NCBI RefSeq assembly: GCF_009389585.1
Contig: NZ_VIYG01000002.1
Location: 372,001 to 436,000 of the forward strand
Source: Oceanobacillus sp. CFH 90083
Lineage (GTDB): Bacteria; Bacillota; Bacilli; Bacillales; Amphibacillaceae
DNA: 64,000 nucleotides
Reading direction: 5' to 3'
Made by a program: the position numbers and the translations under genes. Position 1 is the stretch's first letter; the number at the start of each line of letters is the position of its first letter. Below the pieces are notes generated by a model. The model saw only the letters and a list, made by a program, of their open reading frames with translations, was not told the origin of the DNA and did not search any database. Shown piece by piece: positions 1 to 9,550 of this stretch.

Positions 1-1589
1 GGAACATTTTTTTCATCGGATACGCGCATTCCTTTAATTCCATAGCTTTCCGCCAGTTTCACAAAATCAGGGTTTTCTGAAAACAAGGAGTGCGAGTAAC
101 GTTCCTCATAAAATGTTTCCTGCCATTGCCTTACCATTCCAAGTGCATCATTATTCAAGATAACCACTTTTACCGGCAGGTTTTGCGACTTCAAGATAGA
201 CAGCTCCTGCAATGTCATTTGAAAACCGCCATCTCCTACAACGGAGATAACTAACTTATCCGGTTTGGCAATTTGTGCGCCAATGGCAGCTGGAAAACCA
301 AAACCCATTGTGCCAAGCCCGCCGGATGTTACCCAATTATTAGGGTTTTTGAAGGTGTAGAACTGCGCTGCCCACATCTGATGCTGTCCAACATCTGTTG
401 TCACCACTGCTTCGCCACCCGACTTTTCATGCACCTGTTCGATTAACCATTGCGGACTGATCGGGCTCTCGCCCCGGTTATACCATAGCGGATAATCTTT
501 TTGATTCTTTTTAACTTTGTCTAACCAGGCTGTATAATCTCCCCGATTCACTTCCTGCTGCAGCAGTACGTTTAATGCCTGCTTTGCATCCGCTACAACC
601 GGAATCTCTGTTTCTACATTTTTTCCTATTTCAGCAGGATCAATGTCAATATGAGCTACTTTTGCATGAGGAGCAAAATACTTCAGGTTACCAGTTAACC
701 TGTCATCAAATCGTGCACCAATGTTAATTAGAAAATCACTTTCATAGATAGCTCTATTGGCTGCATAGGTACCATGCATCCCCCCCATACCAAGCGACAG
801 ATTATCATCACCAGGATAGCTGCCAAGCCCCAGCAGCGTTGTTACAACCGGAATCTCCCAATTGTTCACAAATTGCTTTAACTCTTCTGTTGCTTCTGCA
901 AACAAAACTCCTGCCCCGGCAAGTATTACCGGTTTTTTCGCTTTACTCAGCTCATTCGTCACTTTTGAAATTTGTATCGGGTTTGGATAAATGGTTGGCT
1001 GATATCCCGGTAAATAAAAGTCATCCTCATAGTCATTAATTGTTACCTTTTCGGAAATACTTTTCGGAATATCAATGAGTACCGGCCCCGGTCTTCCTGT
1101 TGTGGCAACATGAAAGGCTTCATTAACAACTCTTGGCAGGTCTGCAATATCATTTACTTGATAATTATACTTTGTAATTGGCGTCGTAATCCCCATCACA
1201 TCTGCTTCCTGAAAAGCATCTGTTCCAATAACCTGCTCCGCAACCTGCCCTGTGAATACTACTAATGGAATGGAATCCATCATGGCATCTGTAATTCCTG
1301 TAATTAAGTTCGTTGCCCCTGGTCCTGAGGTAGCTATAACAACACCAGGCTTTCCTGATACTCTTGCATATCCTTCAGCCGCATGTATGGAGCCCTGCTC
1401 ATGTCGCGAAAGCACATGCTTGAAGGCTGTATTGTTTCGATGCAGAGCGTCATAAATTGGTAAAACAGCACCTCCCGGGTAACCAAATACAACTTCAACA
1501 TTTGCTTTTTCTAATGCCTGAACTAACAAATCAGATCCTGTGACCAAATCACTCTTCACTTCCACCTCTTGATTTGCATTAACTTTCAC
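1..1589 (-). CDS. ilvB: acetolactate synthase large subunit, 3' end missing
   Basis: Catalytic subunit of acetohydroxyacid synthase, a ThDP-dependent enzyme making acetolactate or acetohydroxybutyrate in valine, leucine and isoleucine synthesis. About 529 residues are present; the C-terminus lies beyond the left edge. The start is GTG at 1587-1589, preceded by AGAGGAGGGG; an in-frame ATG is not available nearby. Visible landmarks are the N-terminal [14 protein letters not shown], the ThDP glutamate in [28 protein letters not shown], and the ThDP/Mg region [15 protein letters not shown] followed by NN. A T-box and promoter lie upstream, so expression should follow the charging state of a tRNA. 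ilvN and ilvC would be expected just past the edge. Confidence 0.95.
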   Translation of the reverse strand, partial: MKVNANQEVEVKSDLVTGSDLLVQALEKANVEVVFGYPGGAVLPIYDALHRNNTAFKHVLSRHEQGSIHAAEGYARVSGKPGVVIATSGPGATNLITGITDAMMDSIPLVVFTGQVAEQVIGTDAFQEADVMGITTPITKYNYQVNDIADLPRVVNEAFHVATTGRPGPVLIDIPKSISEKVTINDYEDDFYLPGYQPTIYPNPIQISKVTNELSKAKKPVILAGAGVLFAEATEELKQFVNNWEIPVVTTLLGLGSYPGDDNLSLGMGGMHGTYAANRAIYESDFLINIGARFDDRLTGNLKYFAPHAKVAHIDIDPAEIGKNVETEIPVVADAKQALNVLLQQEVNRGDYTAWLDKVKKNQKDYPLWYNRGESPISPQWLIEQVHEKSGGEAVVTTDVGQHQMWAAQFYTFKNPNNWVTSGGLGTMGFGFPAAIGAQIAKPDKLVISVVGDGGFQMTLQELSILKSQNLPVKVVILNNDALGMVRQWQETFYEERYSHSLFSENPDFVKLAESYGIKGMRVSDEKNV

Positions 1590-1771
1590 AACAAAGCCCC
1601 TCCTCTTTCTTTTAGAAAACTTGATATGTCCCAATCTTTTGGATAAACATATTTGTTACGCTTGTGTACAAATAGAAGACTTTTATATTTTCCTATTTGC
1701 GAAAAAACTGAACATTTTAACTAAACTAATTATTCACCCTACTATGGTTCCGACTATTAGGTTAGTAGAAT

Positions 1772-2146
1772 AAAAAAAGACCCTCTCCCCCCATGCACAT
1801 GCTTATTCATCATGTATGGGGCGAAAAGGATCTGCTTTTCACGGTACCACCCAGTTTTACAAAGTTTTTTCAACTTTGCCTCAATAGCCACTAGAGCTAT
1901 GTTTGATAACAGGTACATAGTTTACTATACTATACACCTGGTCACATATAATTGGAATGTTCCTTTCCATGTGACACTCAGGGACGATGTCGGAATAAGT
2001 AGCTATTCTGGGCTTCCAGCAACCCCAGATCTCTGTAAAAGCTATTTCTCTTTTCCTTTTTTCCCGTCAACGCATTTTCATATATTTTGAAGTAATAACT
2101 TCTTGATATTTTTAAAAATTACTGTGTTAAGAAATATCTTATATTG
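1772..2146 (-). promoter_or_regulatory. T-box riboswitch leader of ilvB
   Basis: On the minus strand the conserved T-box element AACTGGGTGGTACCGTG lies at 1856-1840 and can form the antiterminator. Immediately 3' is a GC-rich terminator hairpin (arms near 1833-1811 and 1797-1779) ending in a run of T at 1778-1772. A Stem I-like region is upstream, with an AGAGA motif and a CTGGG...CCCAG distal stem near 2030-2005. Uncharged cognate tRNA should favour antitermination and ilvB transcription. I could not fix the specifier codon by eye; Leu, Ile or Val would fit the gene. Confidence 0.92.
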
Positions 2147-2152
2147 CGAACA

Positions 2153-2181
2153 ATCATATCTTGTTTCCGTATGATAGTCAA
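2153..2181 (-). promoter_or_regulatory. SigA-type promoter of the ilvB T-box transcript
   Basis: On the minus strand, TTGACT (2181-2176) and TATGAT (2158-2153) are separated by exactly 17 bases, a near-consensus SigA promoter. Transcription would start near 2146, giving a leader of about 550 nt that contains the whole T-box before the ilvB GTG. Confidence 0.8.
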
Positions 2182-2417
2182 TAGTATTTTGTAATTTTTT
2201 TAATAATTCTATTTAGTCTGATTTCATGTATGCGTTTTCATCGTTGATATGCATTATCATTGGATTTTTATTAAAATTTGATTACATTTTATTTTTTGTT
2301 TAAGATCCTTAAAAATATTTACTCTTTTTACCTTCATCTCAGCATTTCCAAAATGAAGTTAAAAAACGCTATGCTTGTTACTGCATATCATAATTTATTT
2401 ATTTTTAGGTCAATAAC

Positions 2418-2461
2418 AAAGCCCAATCAAATGATATGCTTTTCATCTGATTGGGCTTTTT
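2418..2461. terminator. terminator after ilvD
   Basis: Stem AAAGCCCAATCA/TGATTGGGCTTT with the loop between. It lies 20 bases past the ilvD stop. The T-tract is better on the plus strand (TTTTTCG) than on the minus strand, but ilvD is the only gene that reads into it. Confidence 0.6.
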
Positions 2462-2479
2462 CGTTATATATAGTGATTC

Positions 2480-4165
2480 TTAATCGCGGTTCAAATAATC
2501 TGTAACGGCACCTTGAGAAGAGCATCTTACATTATGTGCGTACTTGCCCAGGATACCTTTTTTATATAACGCCGGTGCTTTCCATGCTTGACGGCGCTTG
2601 TCCAGTTCTTCATCAGAAAGATCTACAAATATTTCTTTTGTAGAGGAATCAATGGTGACACTATCCCTTTCCTCCAGAAGTGCAATTGGTCCACCAGATT
2701 GTGCTTCCGGCGAGATATGTCCAACTACTAAGCCGTGTGTACCGCCAGAAAAGCGTCCATCTGTCAGCAGCGCTACTGACTCTCCCATTCCTTTCCCTAC
2801 CAGAATACTGGAAATAGAAAGCATTTCCGGCATTCCTGGAGCACCTTTTGGCCCTACGTAGCGAATAACAAGTACATCACCGTCTTTAATTTCATTGTTC
2901 ATTACGGCTTTCGTTGCCTCTGCTTCTGTATCAAATACACGTGCCGGACCGGTATGTCTTGTTACTTTCACACCAGAAACCTTTGCTACTGCACCAGTTG
3001 GAGAAAGATTCCCTTTCAGAACGATGAGCGGTCCATCCTCTCTTTTTGGTTTATCTAACGACATGATTACTTTCTGCCCTTCTTTTAATGACGGTGCATC
3101 TTCTAAATTCTCTTTGATTGTTTTCCCCGTTACCGTCATGCAATCTCCGTGAAGATAGCCATTTTCATAAAGCATTTTCATCACAGCCTGTACACCGCCA
3201 ACATTGTGAAGATCCTGGAATACAAATTGACCGCTCGGCTTCAAGTCCGCCAGATGCGGTACTTTTGCTTGAAGACGGTTAAAATCGTCAATGGTTAAGT
3301 CTACTTCTGCAGCATGTGCCACTGCTAATAAATGAAGAATAGCATTGGTAGAGCCGCCAAGTGCCATCACAACTGTAATCGCATTTTCAAAGGCTTCTTT
3401 TGTCATAATATCTTTTGGATAGATGCCTTTCTCCAGCAATGTTCTCATTGCTTCTCCGGCAGCTTCCACATCTTTCAGTTTTTCCTGTGATTCTGCCGGA
3501 TTAGAAGAACTTCCCGGCAAGCTTAATCCCATTGCTTCAGCTGCGGATGCCATCGTATTTGCGGTATACATTCCGCCGCATGCTCCTGCGCCTGGACAGG
3601 CATGACATTCAATCCGATTCATTTGCCTATCATCAATTTTTCCTGCATTATGCTGCCCGACACCTTCAAATACCGAAACAATATCTATGTCTTTTCCATC
3701 AAGATTACCTGGTGCAATGGTTCCTCCGTATACGAAGATAGCAGGGACCTCCGAATTAGCGATAGCCATCATACACCCGGGAATGTTCTTATCACATGAG
3801 CCAATTGCAACAAGACCATCCAAATTTTCCGCACCGACAACCGTTTCAATCGAATCAGCGATCAAGTCTCTGCTTGGTAAAGAATAACGCATCCCTTGTG
3901 TTCCCATGGAAATACCATCTGATACTGTAATCGTGTTAAAAATCAACGGTACACCGTCAACTTTCCTCACTCCTTTTTTAGCAACTAAGGCTAAATCGTT
4001 CAGATGTATATTACATGGTGTTACCTCTGCCCATGTACTGGCAACCCCGACCATCGGCTTTTTAAAGTCATCATCGGTTATACCGACAGCACGCAGCATT
4101 GCCCGGTTGGGAGCACGCATGGTGCCGTCAAAAGCTTTACTTTTTGTCCTTAGATCTTTTTCCAT
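2480..4165 (-). CDS. ilvD: dihydroxy-acid dehydratase
   Basis: Fe-S dehydratase that converts 2,3-dihydroxy-isovalerate and 2,3-dihydroxy-3-methylvalerate to the 2-oxo acids in branched-chain amino acid synthesis. It has 561 residues, full length for IlvD/Edd proteins. The cluster cysteines are seen in [10 protein letters not shown] and [20 protein letters not shown], and the C-terminal signature [20 protein letters not shown] is present. The ATG at 4163-4165 has an AAGGAAGG ribosome binding site. It is next to ilvB and on the same strand but upstream of the T-box promoter, so it is not under that T-box unless read-through occurs. Its own promoter was not identified. Confidence 0.96.
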   Translation of the reverse strand: MEKDLRTKSKAFDGTMRAPNRAMLRAVGITDDDFKKPMVGVASTWAEVTPCNIHLNDLALVAKKGVRKVDGVPLIFNTITVSDGISMGTQGMRYSLPSRDLIADSIETVVGAENLDGLVAIGSCDKNIPGCMMAIANSEVPAIFVYGGTIAPGNLDGKDIDIVSVFEGVGQHNAGKIDDRQMNRIECHACPGAGACGGMYTANTMASAAEAMGLSLPGSSSNPAESQEKLKDVEAAGEAMRTLLEKGIYPKDIMTKEAFENAITVVMALGGSTNAILHLLAVAHAAEVDLTIDDFNRLQAKVPHLADLKPSGQFVFQDLHNVGGVQAVMKMLYENGYLHGDCMTVTGKTIKENLEDAPSLKEGQKVIMSLDKPKREDGPLIVLKGNLSPTGAVAKVSGVKVTRHTGPARVFDTEAEATKAVMNNEIKDGDVLVIRYVGPKGAPGMPEMLSISSILVGKGMGESVALLTDGRFSGGTHGLVVGHISPEAQSGGPIALLEERDSVTIDSSTKEIFVDLSDEELDKRRQAWKAPALYKKGILGKYAHNVRCSSQGAVTDYLNRD

Positions 4166-4360
4166 AGTTTACACCTTCCTTTTCGAACTATTATAGGTGC
4201 AATATTCTTATAGTTCAATTTATTTAATCTTTTCTTTTTTTAATATTCCTTAAACATTCCTTGTAGGAATCGCTTACTTCATTGAAAGGAAGCCTGTATT
4301 TAATGTAAAACACAGATCTAGCTTTCCTTTATTGTTCTGCTATAAGATGTAACTTTAATA

Positions 4361-4388
4361 TTGACATTACAATGGATGTTGCTATATT
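4361..4388 (+). promoter_or_regulatory. candidate promoter for the aminotransferase-serA operon
   Basis: TTGACA (4361-4366) and TATATT (4383-4388) are 16 bases apart, pointing at the aminotransferase gene. If used, it gives an untranslated leader of about 250 nt. The 478-base gap between ilvD and the aminotransferase otherwise holds no gene. Confidence 0.55.
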
Positions 4389-4589
4389 GGTAAGAAATAC
4401 TTTTCATATGAATCTCCATTTTTCAATTCATTTATGTTAAAATATCCATATGTTATTAACTAATCTCAATCTAAACATACGCCTTTTAAGTAAATACAAT
4501 GATTACGGGCTTAGAAAAAATTATTCAATGTTTGCTTATATGGATATTAAAAAGGCTGCAATCGTGAAAAGTTCATATTCTATTTTAAA

Positions 4590-4614
4590 CAATGCCATTT
4601 TGGTATTTTTTATC
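4590..4614 (+). promoter_or_regulatory. small hairpin with T-tract in the leader (possible attenuator)
   Basis: AATGCC (4591-4596) pairs with GGTATT (4602-4607, one G-U pair) around a short loop, then TTTTATC follows. It lies about 30 bases before the aminotransferase start. This is terminator-like but short, so it could be a weak leader attenuator or chance. Confidence 0.3.
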
Positions 4615-4643
4615 ATATTTCATTTAAAAGGAGCTCATCAACC

Positions 4644-5801
4644 ATGCTAAAAGATCAGCACATTTTAAGAATACCCGGACCGAGTCCTATTCCTCCAAGT
4701 GTCGGGCGTGCAATGAACCAGACAATGATAGGTCATCGCGGGAAAGAAACGAAAGAATTATTGGAACGTATTCTCCCAAAATTAAAATCCGTATTTGGAA
4801 CGAAGCAGGATGTTTTTCCTGTTGCCGGGAGCGGGACAGCAGGATTAGAAATGGCTGTCAGTAATGCAGCACATCCGGGAGATGATGTGCTTGTTATCGT
4901 CAGCGGGGCATTTGGTGATCGTTTCGCAAAAATATGCGAAGCCTTTCAACTGAAACTGCACCGAATTGATGTAGAATGGGGAGAAGCTGTTCGTCCTGAG
5001 GTTGTTCAAGATTATTTACAGGCTCATCCGGAAATCAAGGTCGTTTTTGCTACATATTGTGAGACTTCTACCGGTGTATTAAACCCGATAGCGTCTCTTG
5101 CTAAAGCCATTCATGCATCCTCTGACGCACTTTTCGTGGTAGATGGTGTATCCTGTCTTGGCGGAGTGGAAGCTAACATGGATGACTGGGGTGTAGATAT
5201 CTATGTAACAGGTTCGCAAAAAGCATTCATGCTGCCGGCTGGTTTAATGTTTATCGCAGCGAGTGAGCGGGCCTGGAAGGTCATTGAAGAAAATCCGCAG
5301 CCTCGTTTCTATTTAGATATGCGTGTTTATCGCAAAAATCTGGCAAATACAGCAACACCATATACACCTGCACTTTCTTTATTATTTGGTTTAGAGCAGG
5401 TTCTTAACCTGTTAGAAGAAGAGGGGCTTGAGAATGTATATGAGCGTCATCGTTTACTGCGTGACATGACAAGAGCGGCTTTTAAAGCATTAGATATCCC
5501 TTTATTGACAACGGATGAAGATGCTTCACCAACCGTAACAGCTGTCCGTCCAAATGACTTTGATGCAGAAGCATTGCGCGCCGCTGTAAAAGAGCAATTC
5601 AATCTGACTTTAGCAGGCGGGCAGCAGCATATGAAGGGCTCTATTTTCCGAATTGGGCATATGGGATATTGCTCCCCTGCTGACACCCTGCAAGCAATCA
5701 GTTTAATTGAAATTGGACTTGTGAAAATTGGAAAAGACATTCAGCTTGGCAAAGGTGTTCAGGCTGCTCAAGAAATTTATCTGCAACAGGAGGAAAAGTA
5801 A
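4644..5801 (+). CDS. class V PLP aminotransferase (serine-pyruvate / alanine-glyoxylate type)
   Basis: A 385-residue PLP-dependent transaminase of fold type I, class V, like alanine-glyoxylate and serine-pyruvate aminotransferases. Landmarks are the N-terminal PGPSPIPPSVGRAM, the GSGTAGLEMAVSN phosphate-binding region, the cofactor aspartate in FVVDGVS (D167), and the Schiff-base lysine in TGSQKAFM (K193). AAAGGAG sits upstream of the ATG. The gene lies 3 bases before serA and shares its transcript, so it probably supplies the transamination step of serine synthesis or interconverts serine and hydroxypyruvate. No SerC-type enzyme is seen in the window. Substrate choice is inference from the neighbour; family membership is clear. 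Confidence 0.9.
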   Translation: MLKDQHILRIPGPSPIPPSVGRAMNQTMIGHRGKETKELLERILPKLKSVFGTKQDVFPVAGSGTAGLEMAVSNAAHPGDDVLVIVSGAFGDRFAKICEAFQLKLHRIDVEWGEAVRPEVVQDYLQAHPEIKVVFATYCETSTGVLNPIASLAKAIHASSDALFVVDGVSCLGGVEANMDDWGVDIYVTGSQKAFMLPAGLMFIAASERAWKVIEENPQPRFYLDMRVYRKNLANTATPYTPALSLLFGLEQVLNLLEEEGLENVYERHRLLRDMTRAAFKALDIPLLTTDEDASPTVTAVRPNDFDAEALRAAVKEQFNLTLAGGQQHMKGSIFRIGHMGYCSPADTLQAISLIEIGLVKIGKDIQLGKGVQAAQEIYLQQEEK

Positions 5802-5804
5802 CTC

Positions 5805-7391
5805 ATGACGTATCGTGTACTAGTTAGTGACCCATTAAGCGACGAAGGAATTAAACCATTAAGAGAGATCGAGCAAATTGAAATCGTCAAAAATCCGGGC
5901 TGGAATGAAGCAGAGCTGCTGGAGAATATCGATCAGTTTGATGCTTTATTAGTCCGCAGTCAGACACAGGTAACGCGAGCTTTACTGGAAAAAGCATCCC
6001 GTTTAAAAATTGTCGGACGTGCCGGAGTTGGTGTCGATAATATTGATTTGGAAGCAGCAACGGAAAATGGCATTATTGTCGTCAATGCTCCAAATGGAAA
6101 TACCAATTCAGCTGCAGAGCATACGATTGCCATGATTATGTCTCTATCCCGGAATATCCCGCAAGCTTTCCATGCGTTAAAACAAAAGCAATGGGATCGT
6201 AAACGCTTTGTTGGTGTTGAATTAAAACAGAAAACATTGGGTGTTGTAGGCCTTGGAAGAATTGGTGCAGAAGTAGCAACACGCGCCAAAGGACAGCGCA
6301 TGAATGTTGTTGCTTATGATCCATTCCTGACTGATGAAAAAGCAGAGCGAATGGGCATCAAGCGCGGTACCCTGGAAGAAGTACTGCAGGCAGGAGATTT
6401 CATCACGGTTCATACACCACTGTTGAAAGAAACAAAGCACTTGATTAACGCAGAAGCCTTTAAATTAATGAAGGATGGTGTACAGATTGTTAACTGTGCC
6501 CGCGGCGGAATTATTGATGAAGATGCCTTATATGACGCAATTGTCTCTGGAAAGGTTGCTGGTGCTGCACTAGATGTTTTTGAACAGGAGCCTTTTACAG
6601 AGCACAAATTGCTGAGCCTGCCTGAAGTTGTTGCGACACCGCATCTAGGTGCAAGTACAATCGAAGCGCAGGAAATTGTAGCTATCGATGTCAGTCATGA
6701 TGTTATTCGTTTCTTAGAAGGAAAAGCAGTTCGTCATCCAGTAAACATGCCTTCTATTCCAAGTGAAGCAATGCATCAAATTGAGCCATATTTCTATTTG
6801 GCAGAAAAGCTTGGTACTTTTATTGTTGACTTAGCAAATGAAGTCATTCATGATATTCGTATTACCTACTCTGGCGAACTAAGCGACATCGAGACCGGGC
6901 CTGTCACACGTAATGCAGTAAAAGGAATTCTTAAACGCTTCCTTGGCAGCCGTGTAAATGATGTCAACGCATTATACTTAGCAGACCGTAAAGGCATTAC
7001 TGTCAGTGAAAGCAGAACATCAGCGCGCAAAGGATTTACAAATCTGATTACCATCGAAGTCAGTGGACCGTCTGGAACCAGGAAGGTTGCCGGAACTCTC
7101 TTAAATGGTCTCGGACCACGCCTTGTCCGTGTAGATGATTATCAGGTGGATGCGACACCTGAAGGACATATGGTTGTCATTCAGCATATTGATCAGCCTG
7201 GTGTGATCGGTCGTATGGGAAGTGCTTTCGCAGAGCACAATATTAATATTGCAACGATGCAGGTAGACCGTTCCGATGTAGGCGGAAATGCCATTATGCT
7301 TTTGACAATTGACCGTCATTTAGAAGACGAAGCACTGGAAGAAATTGCATTATTAGAGGAAATTAAATCTGTCACTGCAATTGATTTGTAA
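5805..7391 (+). CDS. serA: D-3-phosphoglycerate dehydrogenase, long form with ACT domain
   Basis: Catalyses NAD-dependent oxidation of 3-phosphoglycerate, the first step of serine synthesis. It has 528 residues: N-terminal substrate domain (GRAGVGVDNIDLEAA), NAD-binding Rossmann core (GVVGLGRIGAEVA), catalytic Arg in NCARGGIIDEDAL, catalytic His in TPHLGAST, an intervening allosteric-substrate-binding domain, and a C-terminal ACT domain from about residue 455 that normally binds serine for feedback inhibition. Its ribosome binding site AGGAGG lies inside the end of the upstream aminotransferase gene. A strong terminator closes the operon. Confidence 0.96.
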   Translation: MTYRVLVSDPLSDEGIKPLREIEQIEIVKNPGWNEAELLENIDQFDALLVRSQTQVTRALLEKASRLKIVGRAGVGVDNIDLEAATENGIIVVNAPNGNTNSAAEHTIAMIMSLSRNIPQAFHALKQKQWDRKRFVGVELKQKTLGVVGLGRIGAEVATRAKGQRMNVVAYDPFLTDEKAERMGIKRGTLEEVLQAGDFITVHTPLLKETKHLINAEAFKLMKDGVQIVNCARGGIIDEDALYDAIVSGKVAGAALDVFEQEPFTEHKLLSLPEVVATPHLGASTIEAQEIVAIDVSHDVIRFLEGKAVRHPVNMPSIPSEAMHQIEPYFYLAEKLGTFIVDLANEVIHDIRITYSGELSDIETGPVTRNAVKGILKRFLGSRVNDVNALYLADRKGITVSESRTSARKGFTNLITIEVSGPSGTRKVAGTLLNGLGPRLVRVDDYQVDATPEGHMVVIQHIDQPGVIGRMGSAFAEHNINIATMQVDRSDVGGNAIMLLTIDRHLEDEALEEIALLEEIKSVTAIDL

Positions 7392-7400
7392 AAATAATTT

Positions 7401-7448
7401 AAAAAACCGTTTGAACGCGCCGGGTATGTAGTGTTCAAACGGTTTTTT
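7401..7448. terminator. bidirectional terminator between serA and the HAD gene
   Basis: AAAAAACCGTTTGAACGC... pairs with ...GTTCAAACGGTTTTTT, giving a long stem flanked by A and T runs. It serves serA on the plus strand and the convergent HAD gene on the minus strand. Confidence 0.9.
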
Positions 7449-7474
7449 ATCTGGATATTGATAAAAACCCAAGC

Positions 7475-8260
7475 CTAAGATTGCAGGATACGCTTTAATT
7501 CCCGAAGTGATTGTATTTCATAATCCGGTTGAATATCACTCTTATTTTCTGCATCAAATCGATTTAACCAGACAGAATCTATTCCGATCTGATTTGCCCC
7601 AATTATATCTGTATTCAAATTATCACCGACCATAATTGCCTCTTCAGCCTGAATATCCAGCTCCTGTAATACATAATTAAATATTTCCGGGGTCGGTTTT
7701 CCAATCCCTACATCTCCCGAGATAAATATTTTCTCAAAGTACGGTGGTAATTCGGATGAGATCTCTAATTTAAGGTTTTGCAGACTGGGCGAGCCATTGG
7801 TAACCAGAGCCAGGCGATAGTCCTTTCCAAGCTCTGTCAGAACAGAAAGCGTATCTTCAAATAAGCAGGGGCTCTCGATTCGATAATTCCGAAAAGCCTT
7901 AGCCAGTTTTTTGGCAAGCTCAGGGTGATTAATCCCCGTATCTTTCAGCCCCTCCAGCCAGGCTGTTTCCTGGTATTTTGGTGCAATTTCCCGGAGCTTG
8001 CGAAATTCCTCGCCATTGTCATCAAAGGTTGCCCATAGTCCTTCAAATGGATTGATTCCAATTTTTTTCGTATATGTATAAGTTGAATATGAAGCGTATA
8101 ATTCTCTTGCCCTGTGACGAACATTCCTTTCTAATTCCTCTGGAGAAACCCCGCTTTCTTTTTCAGCCAGCTGACAAGTTAAAGTGAATGCATCCTGTAC
8201 ACTTTTTTTATCCCACAGCAATGTATCGTCTAAATCAAATAATACCATTTTTTTCATCAT
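7475..8260 (-). CDS. HAD-superfamily hydrolase (YsaA/YjjG-like)
   Basis: A 261-residue haloacid dehalogenase-type phosphatase. Motif I is FDLDDTLLW, with nucleophile and acid/base aspartates near residues 9 and 11. Motif II is LVTNGSPS, the motif III lysine precedes PTPEIFNYV, and motif IV is GDNLNTDI. The alpha-helical cap follows motif I (subclass C1). The size matches the YsaA-like and YjjG-like nucleotide/sugar phosphatases, but the substrate cannot be read from sequence. ATG at 8258-8260 with a weak GGGGAT site. It is convergent with serA and monocistronic. Confidence 0.85.
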   Translation of the reverse strand: MMKKMVLFDLDDTLLWDKKSVQDAFTLTCQLAEKESGVSPEELERNVRHRARELYASYSTYTYTKKIGINPFEGLWATFDDNGEEFRKLREIAPKYQETAWLEGLKDTGINHPELAKKLAKAFRNYRIESPCLFEDTLSVLTELGKDYRLALVTNGSPSLQNLKLEISSELPPYFEKIFISGDVGIGKPTPEIFNYVLQELDIQAEEAIMVGDNLNTDIIGANQIGIDSVWLNRFDAENKSDIQPDYEIQSLRELKRILQS

Positions 8261-8330
8261 TTACATCCCCACTTCATTATTTAATTTATGAGCATAATCA
8301 TAATTCAATAAATTAATTTAAAATTTAGTC

Positions 8331-8359
8331 TTGATAAAATCTTTGATATGTCTTATGAT
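8331..8359 (+). promoter_or_regulatory. SigA-type promoter of ilvE
   Basis: TTGATA (8331-8336) and TATGAT (8354-8359) with a 17-base spacer. This places the in-frame TTG at 8331 inside the -35 box and supports the ATG at 8397 as the true ilvE start. Confidence 0.75.
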
Positions 8360-8396
8360 ATATAGAAATTTAATCAATGGCAAGGAGACTTTTGAT

Positions 8397-9491
8397 ATGG
8401 AAGAACAAACTATTCGCGTGCAACGATGTGAAACAAAAAAAGAAAAGCCACAGGATGATCAATTAGTATTTGGTAAAATTTATACAGATCATATGTTTAT
8501 CATGGATTATTCGGAACCTCTTGGGTGGCATAATGCGAGCATTGTACCATATCAACCACTGCAAATTGAACCTTCTGCGATGGTATTCCATTACGCTCAA
8601 ACTGTTTTTGAAGGTTTAAAGGCCTATCGTACGGATAAAGGAAGCATTGAATTGTTTCGCCCGGAAAAAAACATGGAACGTTTAAATCGATCCAATGATC
8701 GTTTATGTATTCCTCCGATTGATGAAGAATTTGCTTTAAAAGCCATTAAACAGCTCATTTACATTGATCGTGAATGGGTCCCTCATGCAGAAGGAACATC
8801 ACTTTATATTCGTCCATTTATTATTGCTACAGAGCCATATATTGGTGTATCCGCATCTGCAAATTACAAATTTATTGTTATTTTATCTCCGGTAGGTACT
8901 TACTACAAAGAAGGAATTAATCCTGTAAAAATTGCTGTAGAGAACGAATATGTACGTACCGTAAAAGGTGGTACCGGAGAAGCAAAAACCGGCGGAAACT
9001 ATGCAGCCAGCTTAAAATCTCAAGAGATTGTTGAAAAAACTGGCTACACACAGGTTCTATGGCTGGACGGCGTGGAAAAGAAATATATTGAAGAAGTCGG
9101 CAGCATGAATGTTTTCTTCAAAATTAACGGGGAAGTAGTTACACCAAAGCTGAATGGCAGCATTCTTTCCGGAATCACACGTTCCAGTGTGATCGAGTTA
9201 TTAAATCACTGGGGAGTTCCGGTTGTTGAAAGACGTATTTCGATTGAAGAACTCTATGAAGCCTATCAAAAAGGTGAACTGGAAGAAGCATTCGGCTCAG
9301 GTACTGCTGCCGTTATTTCTCCAATCGGTGAGTTAAAATGGGAAGATAAACAAATGATTATCAACGAAGGAAAAACAGGTGACATCTCGAAAAAGGTCTA
9401 TGATACAATTACAGGTATTCAATATGGGCATATAGAGGATCCGTTTAACTGGATGCAAAATATTGAAACAGAAAGCACAGTCAATCATTAA
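8397..9491 (+). CDS. ilvE: branched-chain amino acid aminotransferase
   Basis: PLP enzyme (fold type IV) for the last step of valine, leucine and isoleucine synthesis and the first step of their breakdown. With the ATG at 8397 it has 364 residues, the usual length for Bacillus YbgE/YwaA. The site AAGGAGA lies 8 bases before this ATG. Landmarks are YAQTVFEGLKAYR, RPFIIATEP, the PLP lysine in EAKTGGNYAASL (K197), EEVGSMNVFF and the C-terminal EEAFGSGTAAVISP. An upstream in-frame TTG is rejected because it overlaps the promoter. The gene is monocistronic and separate from the ilv T-box unit. Confidence 0.96.
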   Translation: MEEQTIRVQRCETKKEKPQDDQLVFGKIYTDHMFIMDYSEPLGWHNASIVPYQPLQIEPSAMVFHYAQTVFEGLKAYRTDKGSIELFRPEKNMERLNRSNDRLCIPPIDEEFALKAIKQLIYIDREWVPHAEGTSLYIRPFIIATEPYIGVSASANYKFIVILSPVGTYYKEGINPVKIAVENEYVRTVKGGTGEAKTGGNYAASLKSQEIVEKTGYTQVLWLDGVEKKYIEEVGSMNVFFKINGEVVTPKLNGSILSGITRSSVIELLNHWGVPVVERRISIEELYEAYQKGELEEAFGSGTAAVISPIGELKWEDKQMIINEGKTGDISKKVYDTITGIQYGHIEDPFNWMQNIETESTVNH

Positions 9492-9537
9492 AAGTAAAAA
9501 CCAAGCCGGGGATACCTGACTTGGTTTTTACTTTTAA
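9489..9537. terminator. terminator between ilvE and aldo/keto reductase
   Basis: TTAAAAGTAAAAACCAAG pairs with CTTGGTTTTTACTTTTAA around a short loop. The A and T runs on both sides suggest it works in both directions for the two convergent genes. Confidence 0.85.
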
Positions 9538-9550
9538 TGCTGAACAAACT

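Noticed and set aside
1812-2090. 92-codon plus-strand open frame
   Set aside because: It lies on the opposite strand of the ilvB T-box and terminator; the reading frame is a by-product of the structured leader.
2278-2505. 75-codon plus-strand open frame between the T-box and ilvD
   Set aside because: AT-rich, no ribosome binding site, overlaps the ilvD terminator and the ilvD 3' end.
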